In this document: positions 1 to 9,314 of the stretch, in pieces | Position numbering within the stretch: the first letter of the stretch is position 1 | Layout: every line of letters starts with the position of its first letter | Source: Sesamum alatum | Taxonomy: Eukaryota > Streptophyta > Magnoliopsida > Lamiales > Pedaliaceae | Length of the DNA: 64,000 nt | Assembly: GCA_034509735.1 (NCBI GenBank) | Contig: JACGWO010000007.1 | Span: 25,634,046 to 25,698,045 of the forward strand | Direction of reading: 5' to 3' | Position numbers and translations under genes: made by a program | Notes under the pieces: generated by a model | What the model saw: only the letters and a program-made list of their open reading frames with translations | The model's database searches: none | What the model was told of the DNA's origin: nothing

Positions 1-668
1 CACCGAACTACCTTAGCCCGTGTAAAACGCAGACTCAATATTGCCAACGTAAGGAACGTGGCACTTTGCTACGAGTCACGCACAAGGAGCCATGGTTTGG
101 CAAGCCTGTGTCCTGACAAAGTCCTTGAGCATGTAGAAGGATCCTACATACGTCAAGGGACTAGTGGGAGACAAACTAGACTCGGTGTCTAATTTGTACA
201 AGTTTACGACAGAATAATACTAACGTTGCTTAGCATTTCTTAAATTGATCATATTCCAAGTCCTCTTAAGAACGAACCCGAATGTCGTAAGAGGTACGGG
301 TGATCGGGATATGTTCGGTCAAATTTGGATAGTAATCCAAATGACCTGCAGAAAGTGATGTTGGACATCGTAGTAGGATTTATGGAGAGGAGCCATAGAT
401 TCCACTAGGAAATTGAAACAAGGTTTGAAACACTGCATAACTAGAATATTCGTTTTGACGAGCTCATACGGAGCATGACTCGGTCTTAAACGACGTAGGT
501 GATCAGTGGGAGTAGAAATGGTGTTCCATGAGTTTAAGTGTATAATGTCTTGATTCATGGATGAATTCAAGATATTAGGAATCACTAAAACACAACTGTA
601 ACTCACGAAAAATTCTCCATGACATTTTAGGGTTCCCACATACATATCATGAATTAAGCTTTTCAAGG

Positions 669-825
669 ACTCAGTCATGGTAGACTGATGAGAAAACTCA
701 AATATGTAGAGGGACAAGTTGTTCGAGACTCAGTCATGGTAAGACTGATGAGAAAACTTGGATACTATGCATAAAGCATCAAGCCATTCAAGACTTAGTC
801 ACGGTGGACTAATGAGAAGGCTTGG
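669..825 (+). repeat. Three tandem units of a short hairpin motif, about 60 bp apart
   Basis: Units start near 669, 729 and 792. Each reads roughly ACTCAGTCATGG then T(A)GACTGATGAGAAAACT. CAGTC and GACTG within a unit can form a 5-bp stem. Two units recur in reverse at 28577-28670 in the D element, whose boundary cuts one of them. The motif lies between the RT and RNase H remnants. Function unknown. Confidence 0.7.
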
Positions 826-1433
826 ATGTTGAGTATCCCCTACGTCTTAACCCTAGGCAAACATGTTATATGTTTACTCGGTGCATAGGAACCGATGTTG
901 AGAGTGCTTCTAGCATGGCTCAACATAAAATCGGTAATGCACTGAGGGGTTGAAGACAGCAATCAAGAACGATCCTTAGTACCTGAATAAGGACTAAAGA
1001 TGTGTTCATGATGCACCGTCTGTTGAGAGTTGCTTTGGAAGGCTAAAGCGATACTAGCTTTCAGAGCATAAGTGAAAATCAGTTAGTCTCAAAGGTATGC
1101 ACAGTCAGGCCCAATGACGAGTGCATCGAATAGTGGTCACTGATGAAGACCGCGTCCATAGGATGGACGTGGCGCCTAGCACGACCAAGCCATGTTCGCC
1201 TATATGGCAGGCAACTTGGCTATGGGAGTATTGGCACGAGATCTCATCACAAGATCCACGAAAATATTCTTAGACAACCACCATCTCTAGGAGGCAATGG
1301 TGGATAGAGGTAACACGGTTAGACCGTATTGCTTCGCAAGGAAATATAAGTGGACTCACAATACCTTAGTCAGTATCGTAGATTACTCATACTCAGAGGA
1401 TTCTGAACAAAGTGGGTAATTGACTTATTGGTC

Positions 1434-1443
1434 AAGTGGGAGA
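1434..1443 (+). other. Polypurine tract of the plus-strand D element
   Basis: AAGTGGGAGA lies immediately before the LTR start TGTTAGAATAGG. The same tract occurs in reverse next to the B1 and A2 3' LTRs (42757 and 49219). It would prime plus-strand DNA synthesis in such elements. Confidence 0.85.
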
Positions 1444-1444
1444 T

Positions 1445-1781
1445 TGTTAGAATAGGTGACCAGAAAGTCAATGGTATTGGCTGTTCTGAGAACCATTCTT
1501 CAATCTGTGAACGAGTAATATTATGTTAATGAATGTAGTAAGGATTCATAGGCATGAGTTTGTTGTACTTACTGCTTGCATCGTTACGATGTCACAACAA
1601 ACGCCAACAGACTGAAATAACATTTCGGGAAATTGGAACTACACTTGGAGGTAGGTTCATGAAATCAGTTTCGCCGAATCAGTCTGAAATACTCCAAGTC
1701 AAAGGAATCTCGAGACAGGGCATCGAGAATCCATTTGAGACTTGCACTAAGCATCTGCTGTCGGGTTTCATCGACGGGTGA
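1445..1781 (+). mobile_element. Truncated 3' LTR, D family
   Basis: It begins TGTTAGAATAGGTGACCAG and runs almost identical to the first 337 bp of the solo LTR at 2323. It then stops inside the LTR and continues as integrase-linker sequence of an A-family element. The junction near 1781 is not an LTR terminus. A few bases around it fit both sides, so it looks like an illegitimate recombination or deletion joint. Confidence 0.85.
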
Positions 1782-2317
1782 CGGGAACATCAGTGGTGAC
1801 TGTGGGCGCTGACTGTATCGGAGCCGGCGGTTCAGGAACCGGGGCTGGCCGTTCCTGAGGTTGTCCTTCATGCCTAGCATGTTGGACCTCTCGAGGTTGG
1901 TCAGCCCTTCGGCTGTTTATCCTGAATCCTCTAAGTGAGGGTTCCGTGGCTGCCTCTGATGGCTGGATTCCATCACTTGATTTCTCAAGGATCAGCTCAT
2001 CAGGTTGGATATCCTCCGGGAAGCCTTGCTCCAAGAATACTGCATTTCTTGAAACAAACACCTTTTGTTCCAAGGGATCATAAAAGTAATAACCCGCAGT
2101 TTCTTTAGGGTATCCAACGAACTTGCATAAGCTAGACCTAGATTCTAGCTTATCTCTCACTAACCTCTTGACGTATGCGGGGCTACCCCACACTCCCAAG
2201 TAGTTGTAGGACGCAGGCTTGCCGTGCCATATCTCATATGGCGTTTGGGTCAATGCACTGGTAGGCGCCAAATTCAACAACTTGACCGCCGTTTCTAGTG
2301 CATAGCCCCAAAAAGAT
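1782..2317 (-). pseudogene. pol: A-x integrase C-terminus and integrase-RT linker (fragment)
   Basis: An open frame of about 170 residues (1768-2280) contains the integrase C-terminal motifs TPYEIWHGKPASYNYL, AYVKRLV and ETAGYYFYDP. A Pro/Glu/Arg-rich linker before the RT follows. It matches A2 at 50880-51388 closely. It is cut at 1782 by the joint to the D LTR and at 2318-2322 by the solo LTR insertion. The rest of the integrase gene resumes at 4562 beyond that LTR. Confidence 0.85.
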
Positions 2318-3540
2318 AAGGGTGTTAGAATAGGTGACTAGAAAGTCAATGGTATTGGCTGTTCTGAGAACCATTCGTCAATCTGTGAACGAGTAATATT
2401 ATGTTAATGAATGTAGTAAGGATTCATAGGCATGAGTTTGTTGTACTTACTGCTTGCATCGTTACGATGTCACAACAAACGCCCACAGACTGAAATAACA
2501 TTTCGGGAAATTGGAACTACGCTTGGAGGTAGGTTCATGAAATCAGTTTCGCCGAATCAGTCTGAAATACTCCAAGTCAAAGGAATCTCGAGACAGGGCA
2601 TCGAGATTCCATTTGAAACTTGCACTAAGTATCTGCTGTCGTGTTTCATCGATGGGTGACGAGGATCGTCTAAGCAGTGTTAGTGGGTCGGCCTGCTGGG
2701 GAGCGGCCGACTGAGGTGACTCGCGGGAATCGTCATATGGAAGCTACTCGGGCTTGGTCGGTATGACTCGTATTCCCGGTTCCGATAGTACGGGATTAGT
2801 CCTCGGTTTTGAGGATCACGGCAGTCCCCTACATACTAAGGTTGTATCTTGGATCTAGTGAAATTTGACCGATTATATCACATGGTCATCATAAGCCTCG
2901 TCCAGTGCAGTCGGAGTATGTAAGAACGGTGAATTCCAAGATAGGATCTGTCCCCTGTCAAAGGATATGACAACAAGATCTCCTATGCGCTCGTAGATGG
3001 TTTAGACTCACAAAGTCTATGGCCATAGCACTTGATGTAGTGGGAAAGGATTTCCTACGTCGAGTTAAACCTATCTCGAGCATTATGCATAGTTGCCTAG
3101 TCAAGGATAGGAACCGACCCCTAGACTAAAGGCCAGGAGACAAGCGACAGTAGGACCGTACCCGTGCGTATCGAGCGTCGGTAGGACCGCACCTGCGTAT
3201 AACTCGGAGCCTAAATGTTCACACCATAAATTCACCTAGTCTCTAGTGCCATGGACCGTTGCTAGATGGCCACCCATGGTAACGGACTACTTTGGTTATG
3301 AAATAACAAGAAGTAGGTCCAAGTCTAGCTAAAAGGTGAACCTAAAGAGTCACACCCGCTACACCAAATGAAAGGGAATTAATTTGGAATTAATTCCGGG
3401 AGAAGGTTTAATTTAATGGAATTAAATTATACTTCTTGGAGATTCAAGCCTCGATGGATTATTTGGGATAATCGGGCTTGAGTTCATAAATTAGATTTAT
3501 GAATTTTATAAAGCATGGGCTTTTAATTAGATTAAAAGGG

Positions 3541-3811
3541 TGAATTAATTAATTAGTGGGCTTGGTATATTAAATAGGATTTAATATAAAGTCCATGGGA
3601 CTATTTAATTTAGAATTAAATAATCCCATTCTATGGAATTAATTAATGGACTTGGTATATTAAATAGGATTTAATATAAAGTCCATGGGACTATTTAATT
3701 TAGAATTAAATAAGTCCTTTCCATTAATTAATTAATGGGCTTAGTATATTAAATATGATTTAATATAAAGTCCATGGGAATATTTAATTTAGAATTAAAT
3801 AGGCCCATTCC
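3541..3811 (+). repeat. AT-rich tandem repeat, three copies of about 90 bp, inside the D LTR
   Basis: The segment containing CTTGGTATATTAAATAGG starts near 3561, 3651 and 3740, giving a period of 89-90 bp. Each unit also holds TTTAATATAAAGTCCATGGG and TTTAGAATTAAATA. The D 5' LTR at 33441-35597 carries about two copies (34200-34390), so copy number varies within the family. Confidence 0.85.
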
Positions 3812-3877
3812 CTAAAGCCATCAAAATGGATGGACAAGATTTGATTTAGAGAATGATGAGATGAAGGGCCATGATTA

Positions 3878-3993
3878 ATTTGACTTAATCAAAGCCTAAT
3901 TTGACTAGGATTTGACTAGGTCAAAATCCTAGTCAAAGTGTGTCTCTTTGGAAGAGTTTTAGAAGGAATAGGAAATTCCATCTTCTATAAATA
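3878..3993 (+). promoter_or_regulatory. Putative LTR promoter: cluster of TTGAC (W-box-like) motifs and TATA box
   Basis: TTTGACT and its complement AGTCAAA occur repeatedly in both orientations at 3878-3938. A TATA box TATAAATA lies at 3986-3993. TTGAC[CT] is the known core bound by WRKY factors. The arrangement recurs in the A-family LTRs. Promoter activity is inferred from position, not shown. Confidence 0.55.
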
Positions 3994-4404
3994 CTCAAAA
4001 AACACACACTCACACCTAGTATTCTCTACAACTCTCATCTCTCAATTCCCTCTCAAGTTTCGTCCATCCCCTTCTTTTCTCTCCAAGAATTATACTTTGT
4101 TCTTCTTGATTTTATTCAAGTTAACAACATAAGAGACATTGATTGCGTTAATTCATAGCGTGTATCGATATCTCTTCTCCCCAATTAATTTCTTGCTAGC
4201 ACAAGGGTTTTGCTTTCCGGTGGAGCGAGTGAGATGATTTAGAGGGTCTCTTCTTTGAGATCTTGGTGCAAAACGGGGAACAATGCATGTAGCCGAAACG
4301 AAGACAAAACTACAACCGGGTAGGTTCTTTAATTATGTTTTTTTTTCGGTTCTAATTCTATGGCCTCCATGTTGTGTTTTATTGAACATGAGATACACCG
4401 AATG

Positions 4405-4536
4405 CCTGGGAGAATCAAGGGCACACCCCTTGATTCGTTTATGTATGTTATGCATAATTTAAATTCCATTTAATTATGCTTTGTAATTTTATTACGTACT
4501 ATTTCGCGCTTCCGCTATACGCGCTTATCTCCCGGG
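4405..4536 (+). promoter_or_regulatory. LTR terminal stem-loop (P1/P2), D-type
   Basis: P2 is a 10-bp perfect hairpin at 4412-4421/4427-4436 (GAATCAAGGG, loop CACAC). It is enclosed by P1, CCTGGGA at 4405-4411 with TCCCGGG at 4530-4536, which includes one G-U pair. Equivalent stems with different but complementary bases occur in the other families. Probably in transcribed R/U5 RNA (inferred). Confidence 0.65.
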
Positions 4537-4561
4537 CCGATCCACACATTCTTTCAAAGGG

Positions 4562-5026
4562 CAGTTTGGTAAAACTCATCATGGACCGAACCATGTCCAA
4601 CAGGGTTCGATTCCTCCTTTCAGAGACACCATTTAACTGTGGTGTTCTTGGAGGTATCCATTCTAATATTATACCATTTTCTTTTAGATAATCTAGGAAC
4701 TCCCTACTAAGGTATTCACTGCCTCGGTCTGACCGTAGGACTTTAATATTGCAGTTGGTCTGGTTCTCTACTACAAGTCTGAATTCTTTAAACTTCTCAA
4801 GAGCTTCAGACTTGTATCTCATTAGGTAAACATAACCATTCCGTGAATGATCATCGGTAAAGGTTATGAAGTAGGAGAACCCACCTCGGGCCTGCTTCCT
4901 TAGTGGTCCACATACGTTTGTACGGACCAAGTCCAACAGACCTGTGGCAAGCCTACTTTGTCCTACAAAGGGCTTTGTGGTCATTTTCCCTCTTAGACAG
5001 GATTCACAAGTTGGTAGATCACTCAA
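4562..5026 (-). pseudogene. pol: A-x integrase core (interrupted)
   Basis: The frame shows CESCLRGKM (CX2C of the HHCC zinc motif), the DDE core with SDRGSEY and GVSERRNRT, and FTDDHSRNGYVY between them. The first catalytic Asp, TDVCGP in the other copies, reads TNVCGP here. The codon at 4916-4918 has changed from GAC to AAC, so this integrase would lack a catalytic residue even if joined. The frame ends in the solo LTR at 4556. The integrase would insert the element's cDNA into host DNA. Confidence 0.85.
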
Positions 5027-5035
5027 GTCCCCAAC

Positions 5036-5806
5036 CTATAGGTTTTTTGAGTCTACCAACCTTTTCATCTTATCTTGGGATATGTGACCTAGCCTAGCGT
5101 GCCACAGACGTGCGTTCCCGTTGTTATCTAATTTTCGTTTGTGTTGAGTGTTGAGAACGAAATTCGTTTTTTGCAAGATATAGAGCCCATTATGCAGTGT
5201 ACCAAGTAGATGAGCAATTCCACACCTCATCAAATAAAAGCAATTTTTATTGATTCTAAACTCATAACCACTATTGTCCAACAATGGAATGGAAATGATG
5301 TTTTTAATCATACTAGGTACAAAATAAACTTTCTCTAAATCTATGCTAATACTATCACTAATCACTAGAGTGGCGGATCCTACTGCTTCTACCGAGATAG
5401 CCTTGCCATTCCCAAGCTTCAGGATCATGTCCCCGCTACCCAGTTTTCTGCTTCTTTTCAACACCTGCAAGTCATTGCAAATGTGAGCTCCACAGCCGGT
5501 ATCTAATACCCAATAGGCAGAATTAGTGACCATATTAACCTCAATCACATAAATACCTTGGTTCGAGAAGAGTTTGGGGCACTCTCTCTTCCAATGCCCT
5601 TTCTCACGGCAGTTGATACATATGTCATATGCCTTTGACTGTTGCTTGGAGACAACCTTTCCCTTTCCTTTGCCCTTCCCCTCTTTGGCAATGGGAACAC
5701 TCTTAGTGTTCGTAGCTGCTTTGACGGTCTTTCCCTTCCCTTTCTTCTTCTTCCAACGTCCGGCACCTTTGCCTTTCGTATTGGAAGTCGAAGCACCTCC
5801 AAACAA
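5036..5806 (-). pseudogene. pol: A-x zinc knuckle, aspartic protease and GAG-pre-integrase domain
   Basis: In order, the frame shows a Lys/Gly-rich basic stretch, the CCHC knuckle CINCREKGHWKREC, the protease motif VLDTGCGAHICNDL, and a GAG-pre-integrase region ending in the HX4H half of the zinc motif (WHARLGH). The knuckle would bind RNA; the protease would cleave the polyprotein. The frame is separated from upstream gag by a 2-nt insertion near 5845 (TCGTATATTG against TCGTATTG in A2). It is separated from integrase by damage near 5030. Confidence 0.85.
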
Positions 5807-5844
5807 TACCGAAGGCGTGGACTTCTTAGTCGTTGCCTCGTATA

Positions 5845-6421
5845 TTGCACCAACATATTGATCAACTCATGAATGCCCTTCTCAAGTGCGTTCATGTTGT
5901 AGTTGACGATAAATTGGTCAAAGGAGGGTGGGAGTGACTGAAGGATCACATCTATGTACGTTTCATTATCGAGACCTGCCTTTAGGTCCTCGAGCTTTTT
6001 CCACCAGGGTAAGCATTTTAAGCCCGTGCTCTTATACAGAGGATCCTTCTGTCATTTTACTTCCAAACAACGCCTTGGTGCTGACATAGCTAGTATGCCG
6101 GTCCGGGACTGCATAGCAATCCTTAAGGCGAGCCATTATGGAAGGGACGTCGTCTAGCCTTTCATATTGCTTCTGAATCTCATTGGTCATCGAAGCAAGT
6201 ATGACGCTACGGACCTTCCGGTTATCCTTATGCCATGTCACAAACGTCTCACGTTCTTTTGGCGTGGATCCTTCCGGCAAGGTCCTAGGGAGAGGCTCGT
6301 CCATGATGTAGCCTTGGTTCTCGTAATCTAGGACAATCCTGAGATTGCGCAACCAGTCGTTGTAATTTGTTCCATTGAATTTGTTTGTCTCAAGAATGGT
6401 TGAAAGTGGGTTTTTAGACAT
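5845..6421 (-). pseudogene. gag: A-x gag (capsid) N-terminal part, frameshifted
   Basis: The start codon at 6419-6421 opens with MSKNPLSTILETNKFNGTNY, the shared gag start of all families here. The UBN2-type capsid features NLRIVLDYEN and, in another frame, ILQSLPPSFDQF and YNMNALEKGIHELINMLVQY follow. An extra T near 5997 (GAGCTTTTTCC) breaks the frame; a further shift near 5845 separates the knuckle. Gag forms the particle that packages element RNA. Confidence 0.85.
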
Positions 6422-6729
6422 TTTTTAAATCTACATTTAGAAAACAGCGCGCGATCAGCAGAAAATAAAAGACGGTGGTTTGATAAAAAATGATTAAATG
6501 CATGGACTTTAGTCATTTAATCCTCCCACTATTTATACGAAAGCACGGTACTCTCAAACGTGATTTTCGGGAAGTCCTTTCCTAGTGGGCTTGGGATCCA
6601 CAGCGATTTTTCCCATACCCCGCTTTTACGATTCACATGGAAAAGATCCTGTGGGAGGTATTCCATACCATTCTCGTTCCACGAGATTCCCAAGATTATT
6701 GCCTCACCCTTTCACATGATCCCGGTGAC
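6422..6729 (-). other. A-x leader segment next to gag, truncated
   Basis: It matches the A2 leader at 53287-53590. It ends at a truncated inverted A LTR starting at 6730. No coding potential beyond chance. Confidence 0.75.
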
Positions 6730-8566
6730 TGTTAGAATGGGTGACCATGTAAACCAATTTTGGCAGGAATATGTAACCTATGTCTAGACAATTTCTGGTG
6801 TTTGATAAAAACATTTATGAATAAAGAAGTAAAAATTAATATGGCAATACTTCATTTACGTTCACTTATATCTGCATTTACATTTCTGTTCACTATGCAA
6901 ACAAAGCCCACGGACTGAAAATCGATTTCGGGGACTGGGACTACGCTTGGAGGTAGGTCCATGAAATCAGTCTTACCGAATCAATCCGGAAATCTCCAAG
7001 TCAAGGAATCCCGAAAATGGGTATCGGGATTCCCTTTGAGACTTGCACTAAGCATCTGCTGTCGTATTTCATCGACGGGTGACGAAGGTCGTCTAAGCAG
7101 TGTTAGTGGGTCAGCATGCTAGGAAGCAGCTGACTGAGGTGACTCGCGGGAACCATCTTACGGAGGACCTTGAGTATGGTCAGCAAGGTATAACGTGTAT
7201 TTCCGGTTCCAATGGTACAGGCCAAGTCCTTTGACTTGAGGAACTGCTGAGTTCACCTGTGCATCAGGTCTGTATCTTAGATATGGTGAGAGATTGCCAA
7301 AATACTCTTGAGTAGTCATAAGCCATGTCTAGTGCAGCTCGGGTGTACAGAGTGACAGTATTTTTCAAGAAAGGATCTGTCTCCTGTCAAAAGGTATTGA
7401 CAGTTGAGTCTCATGTATACTCTGTGTCTTGTCCCTAAAATCTATGGCCACAGTAGCTGAACAGAAGGGAAGGTTTCTCTTGCGGCGTTTAGTAAGGACA
7501 GACCGACACTTAGGTCCAAAATGGGTACCTGCTTTTTTCGTGCCCTAGACTCTAAGTGATGAGACCGAAGACAGAAGGACAAGTGTACTGTTAGAGCCTA
7601 AATGTTCATCCCCAATTATTTCACCTAGTCTCTAGTGCCATGGACCGTTGCTAGATGGCCACCCATGGTAACGGACGGATTCTAGGAATCCGACCAAGTC
7701 TAGCTGAAAGGTGAACCTAAAGAGTCACACACTATCCACACACACTTAGTATTTAATTTGGAATTAAATATTGGAGTAAATGAATGATTAAATTAGATTT
7801 AATCGGGTCCTATATTTTCTTGAAAAAATTAATTCCTTGTATTTGATAAAGGGAATTAAATTAATAAATAGGATTTATTAAAGGGTTGATTTAATGGGCT
7901 TAAAATAAATATTAATATTTATTTATTATATTTATTTTTAGCCTTTTGGAATATTTAATGGGATTTAAATATTCCATTAAATTAAAATCAACGGTTGAGA
8001 TGGAAAGGGGAGATGGAAGGCTAGGATTTGTTTCACTAGGTCAAACACTAGTTTGACTAGGACTTTGACTAGGTCAAAATCCCAAACAAATTAGAGTTCT
8101 TAGAGTAGGAGTTTAAAGAGGATTAAACTCCTCCTCTATAAATACTTCTAGCTTCCAACTTTTGAAGGATGATGAAATTCCAACACACACACAACACACA
8201 CATAATTTCGGCCTCTCTCCCCTCTCTCTCGTCCGCCCTCTCTCTCTCCACTCTCCAAGAAAAATATTTTCTAGTTCTTTTGTTCTTGGAACATTAGAAC
8301 ATAGATGAATCAATACTGTTAATTGATAACGTGCTGTTGATTCATCCACTCCAAAATATACACTTGTTCGTTGCTAGCACGACGTGCAAGATACTTGGGT
8401 GGATCGTGTGTCACGATTTGGAGGGTCTCAAGAACGAGATCTCGGTGCAAAACGGGGAACAACGCGTGTAGCCGTTGAAGACGAAAACGACAACGGGTAG
8501 GTCTCATTTTATTTTTTCGTCTCTCTTTATTTTCAACTCTATGGCCTCCATGATTTCTTTACATGT
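6730..8566 (+). mobile_element. Truncated A-family LTR in inverted orientation
   Basis: It starts TGTTAGAATGGGTGACCATG and matches the plus-strand solo LTR at 36317 through the conserved LTR blocks, TATA box and U5 approach. It breaks off near 8566, before the terminal stem-loop, and passes into GC-rich leader of A-x. It lies head-on to the minus-strand A LTR at 9181, about 0.6 kb away, giving a long inverted repeat. Confidence 0.85.
8034..8144 (+). promoter_or_regulatory. Putative A-LTR promoter: W-box-like cluster and TATA box
   Basis: Alternating TTTGACTAGG and CTAGGTCAAA motifs occur at 8034-8080, and TATAAATA at 8137-8144. The arrangement is the same as in the other A and D LTRs. Confidence 0.5.
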
Positions 8567-9167
8567 TGTTCAACTCCCCTGCCTTGCGCACGCGCTGGCC
8601 TGCTGGCTGCCGGCCATGCCGTGCGCAGTGCGCGCGCAGACGCGCACTGGGCACGCCTGCCGGGCGCGCGCGCGCAGACTCCTTCGTCTGCGTGCGCGCG
8701 CACCTGGCGGCGCCGCCCAGGGCCCGTCCGCGCGTGGACTCGCAGGCGTGCGGCCTTGCGCGTGCGAGCGCGCATGAGCGCGCCTGCCGGGCGCGCGCGC
8801 GCAGACACCCTTGTCTGCGTGCGCGCGCCTGGAGGCGTTGCCCTGCGCGCGCGCTGCCCCCGCGGGCCGGCTGGGCGGGCGCGCGCAGGCCTCCCTTGCC
8901 TACGCGCGTCTGCCCTGCCGGCAGCGTGCGGCTGCGCGCGGCCAGCCCTCCCGGCTGGCCGACTGCGTCGTTTCTCGTTTTCCATTCAATTTTTCCACCC
9001 CGTTTCCCAAGAAAAACAGAAAATCACCAACATTCGTAAATTCACACGAATCAAAAATAAAATCGACATGCTTAAAATCAAGAACAATCAAGATTTAATA
9101 AAAACATGCCAATTTCACGTTTCATGCTTATAACGCACATAAACCCTAGGCCTATACACCGAACCTG
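8567..9167 (-). other. A-x leader adjoining the PBS, with a GC-rich block (about 8575-8970)
   Basis: The block is rich in GCGCGC runs and CpG, in contrast to the AT-rich flanks. It matches A2 at about 54990-55330. Long Ala/Arg/Pro frames on both strands come from base composition and are not called. The AT-rich part before the PBS (8975-9167) holds nothing else recognisable. Confidence 0.75.
8664..8828 (-). repeat. Two near-perfect 16-bp GC hairpins, 127 bp apart
   Basis: Left arms at 8664-8679 and 8791-8806 (GCGCGCGCGCGCAGAC), 6-nt loops, and right arms at 8686-8701 and 8813-8828 (GTCTGCGTGCGCGCGC), with one mismatch each. A2 carries the first at 55080-55117 and a decayed second from 55176. 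Confidence 0.8.
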
Positions 9168-9179
9168 GCTCTGATACCA
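9168..9179 (-). other. Primer-binding site of A-x (initiator tRNA-Met)
   Basis: GCTCTGATACCA on the + strand is TGGTATCAGAGC on the element strand, the complement of the plant initiator tRNA-Met 3' end. It lies one base from the LTR start at 9181. Confidence 0.92.
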
Positions 9180-9203
9180 CTGAAAGAAAATCCGGTGGAT
9201 CGT

Positions 9204-9314
9204 CCCGGGAATTGCGCGAATGCGGAAGCGCGGTAAAAATAAACATATTAAAATAAAAGGCATGCTTTTAATTTAAAGAACACGCTCAAGGGGTGTGCCC
9301 TTGAGGTTCCCGGG
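9204..9314 (-). promoter_or_regulatory. LTR terminal stem-loop (P1/P2), A-type
   Basis: P1 is CCCGGGAA 9204-9211 with TTCCCGGG 9307-9314. P2 is CTCAAGGG 9285-9292 with CCCTTGAG 9298-9305, loop GTGTG. Both are perfect. Confidence 0.65.

Larger units (their letters stand above)
1..1444 (+). pseudogene. Decayed pol of a plus-strand D-family copia element (integrase end, RT start, RNase H remnants)
   Basis: No open frame survives, but the order of homologies is readable. About 80-190 parallels the integrase C-terminal segment of the better copies (the stretch before GDKLDSRSSL). About 240-600 parallels the integrase-RT linker and RT start. About 1200-1400 parallels the RNase H end (the HHRSKH to NTADPLTK region). 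A polypurine tract and an LTR start follow directly, fixing the plus orientation. Most of RT is missing, so large internal deletions are inferred. The antisense frame at 319-717 recurs in the D element at 28737-29012 only because both are the same decayed sequence; I do not call it a gene. Confidence 0.75.
2323..4556 (+). mobile_element. Solo LTR, D family, with 5-bp target duplication AAGGG
   Basis: The sequence starts TGTTAGAATAGG and ends ATTCTTTCA and is 2234 bp long. It is flanked by AAGGG at 2318-2322 and at 4557-4561. The uninterrupted target is visible in A2 near 51425 (GATAAGGGCAATTTGG). No internal region remains, so an inserted element was reduced to one LTR by recombination between its LTRs. 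It splits the A-x integrase gene. It has a TATA box, W-box-like repeats, a 90-bp tandem repeat and the shared terminal stem-loop. Confidence 0.95.

Noticed and set aside
319..717. 132-codon minus-strand frame, with a similar 91-codon frame at 28737-29012
   Set aside because: Both are antisense to decayed RT-start sequence of D elements. The similarity reflects shared descent of the DNA, and the alignment contains a frame-changing indel.
669..760. CTGATGA followed by GAAA, resembling a hammerhead ribozyme core
   Set aside because: The two core parts adjoin with no stem II between them, and no matching stem I or III with a cleavage site was found. The repeat is kept only as a hairpin array.
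1554..2659. Two similar 75-codon plus-strand frames at 1554 and 2432
   Set aside because: They are the same position in two D LTR copies and cover the U3-side hairpin; no coding evidence.
8539..9133. Long overlapping Ala/Arg/Cys-rich frames on both strands (also 12960-13240, 18052-18361, 54751-55424)
   Set aside because: They lie in GC-rich leader blocks where stop codons are rare in all frames. No domain, no start context, no conservation between copies.
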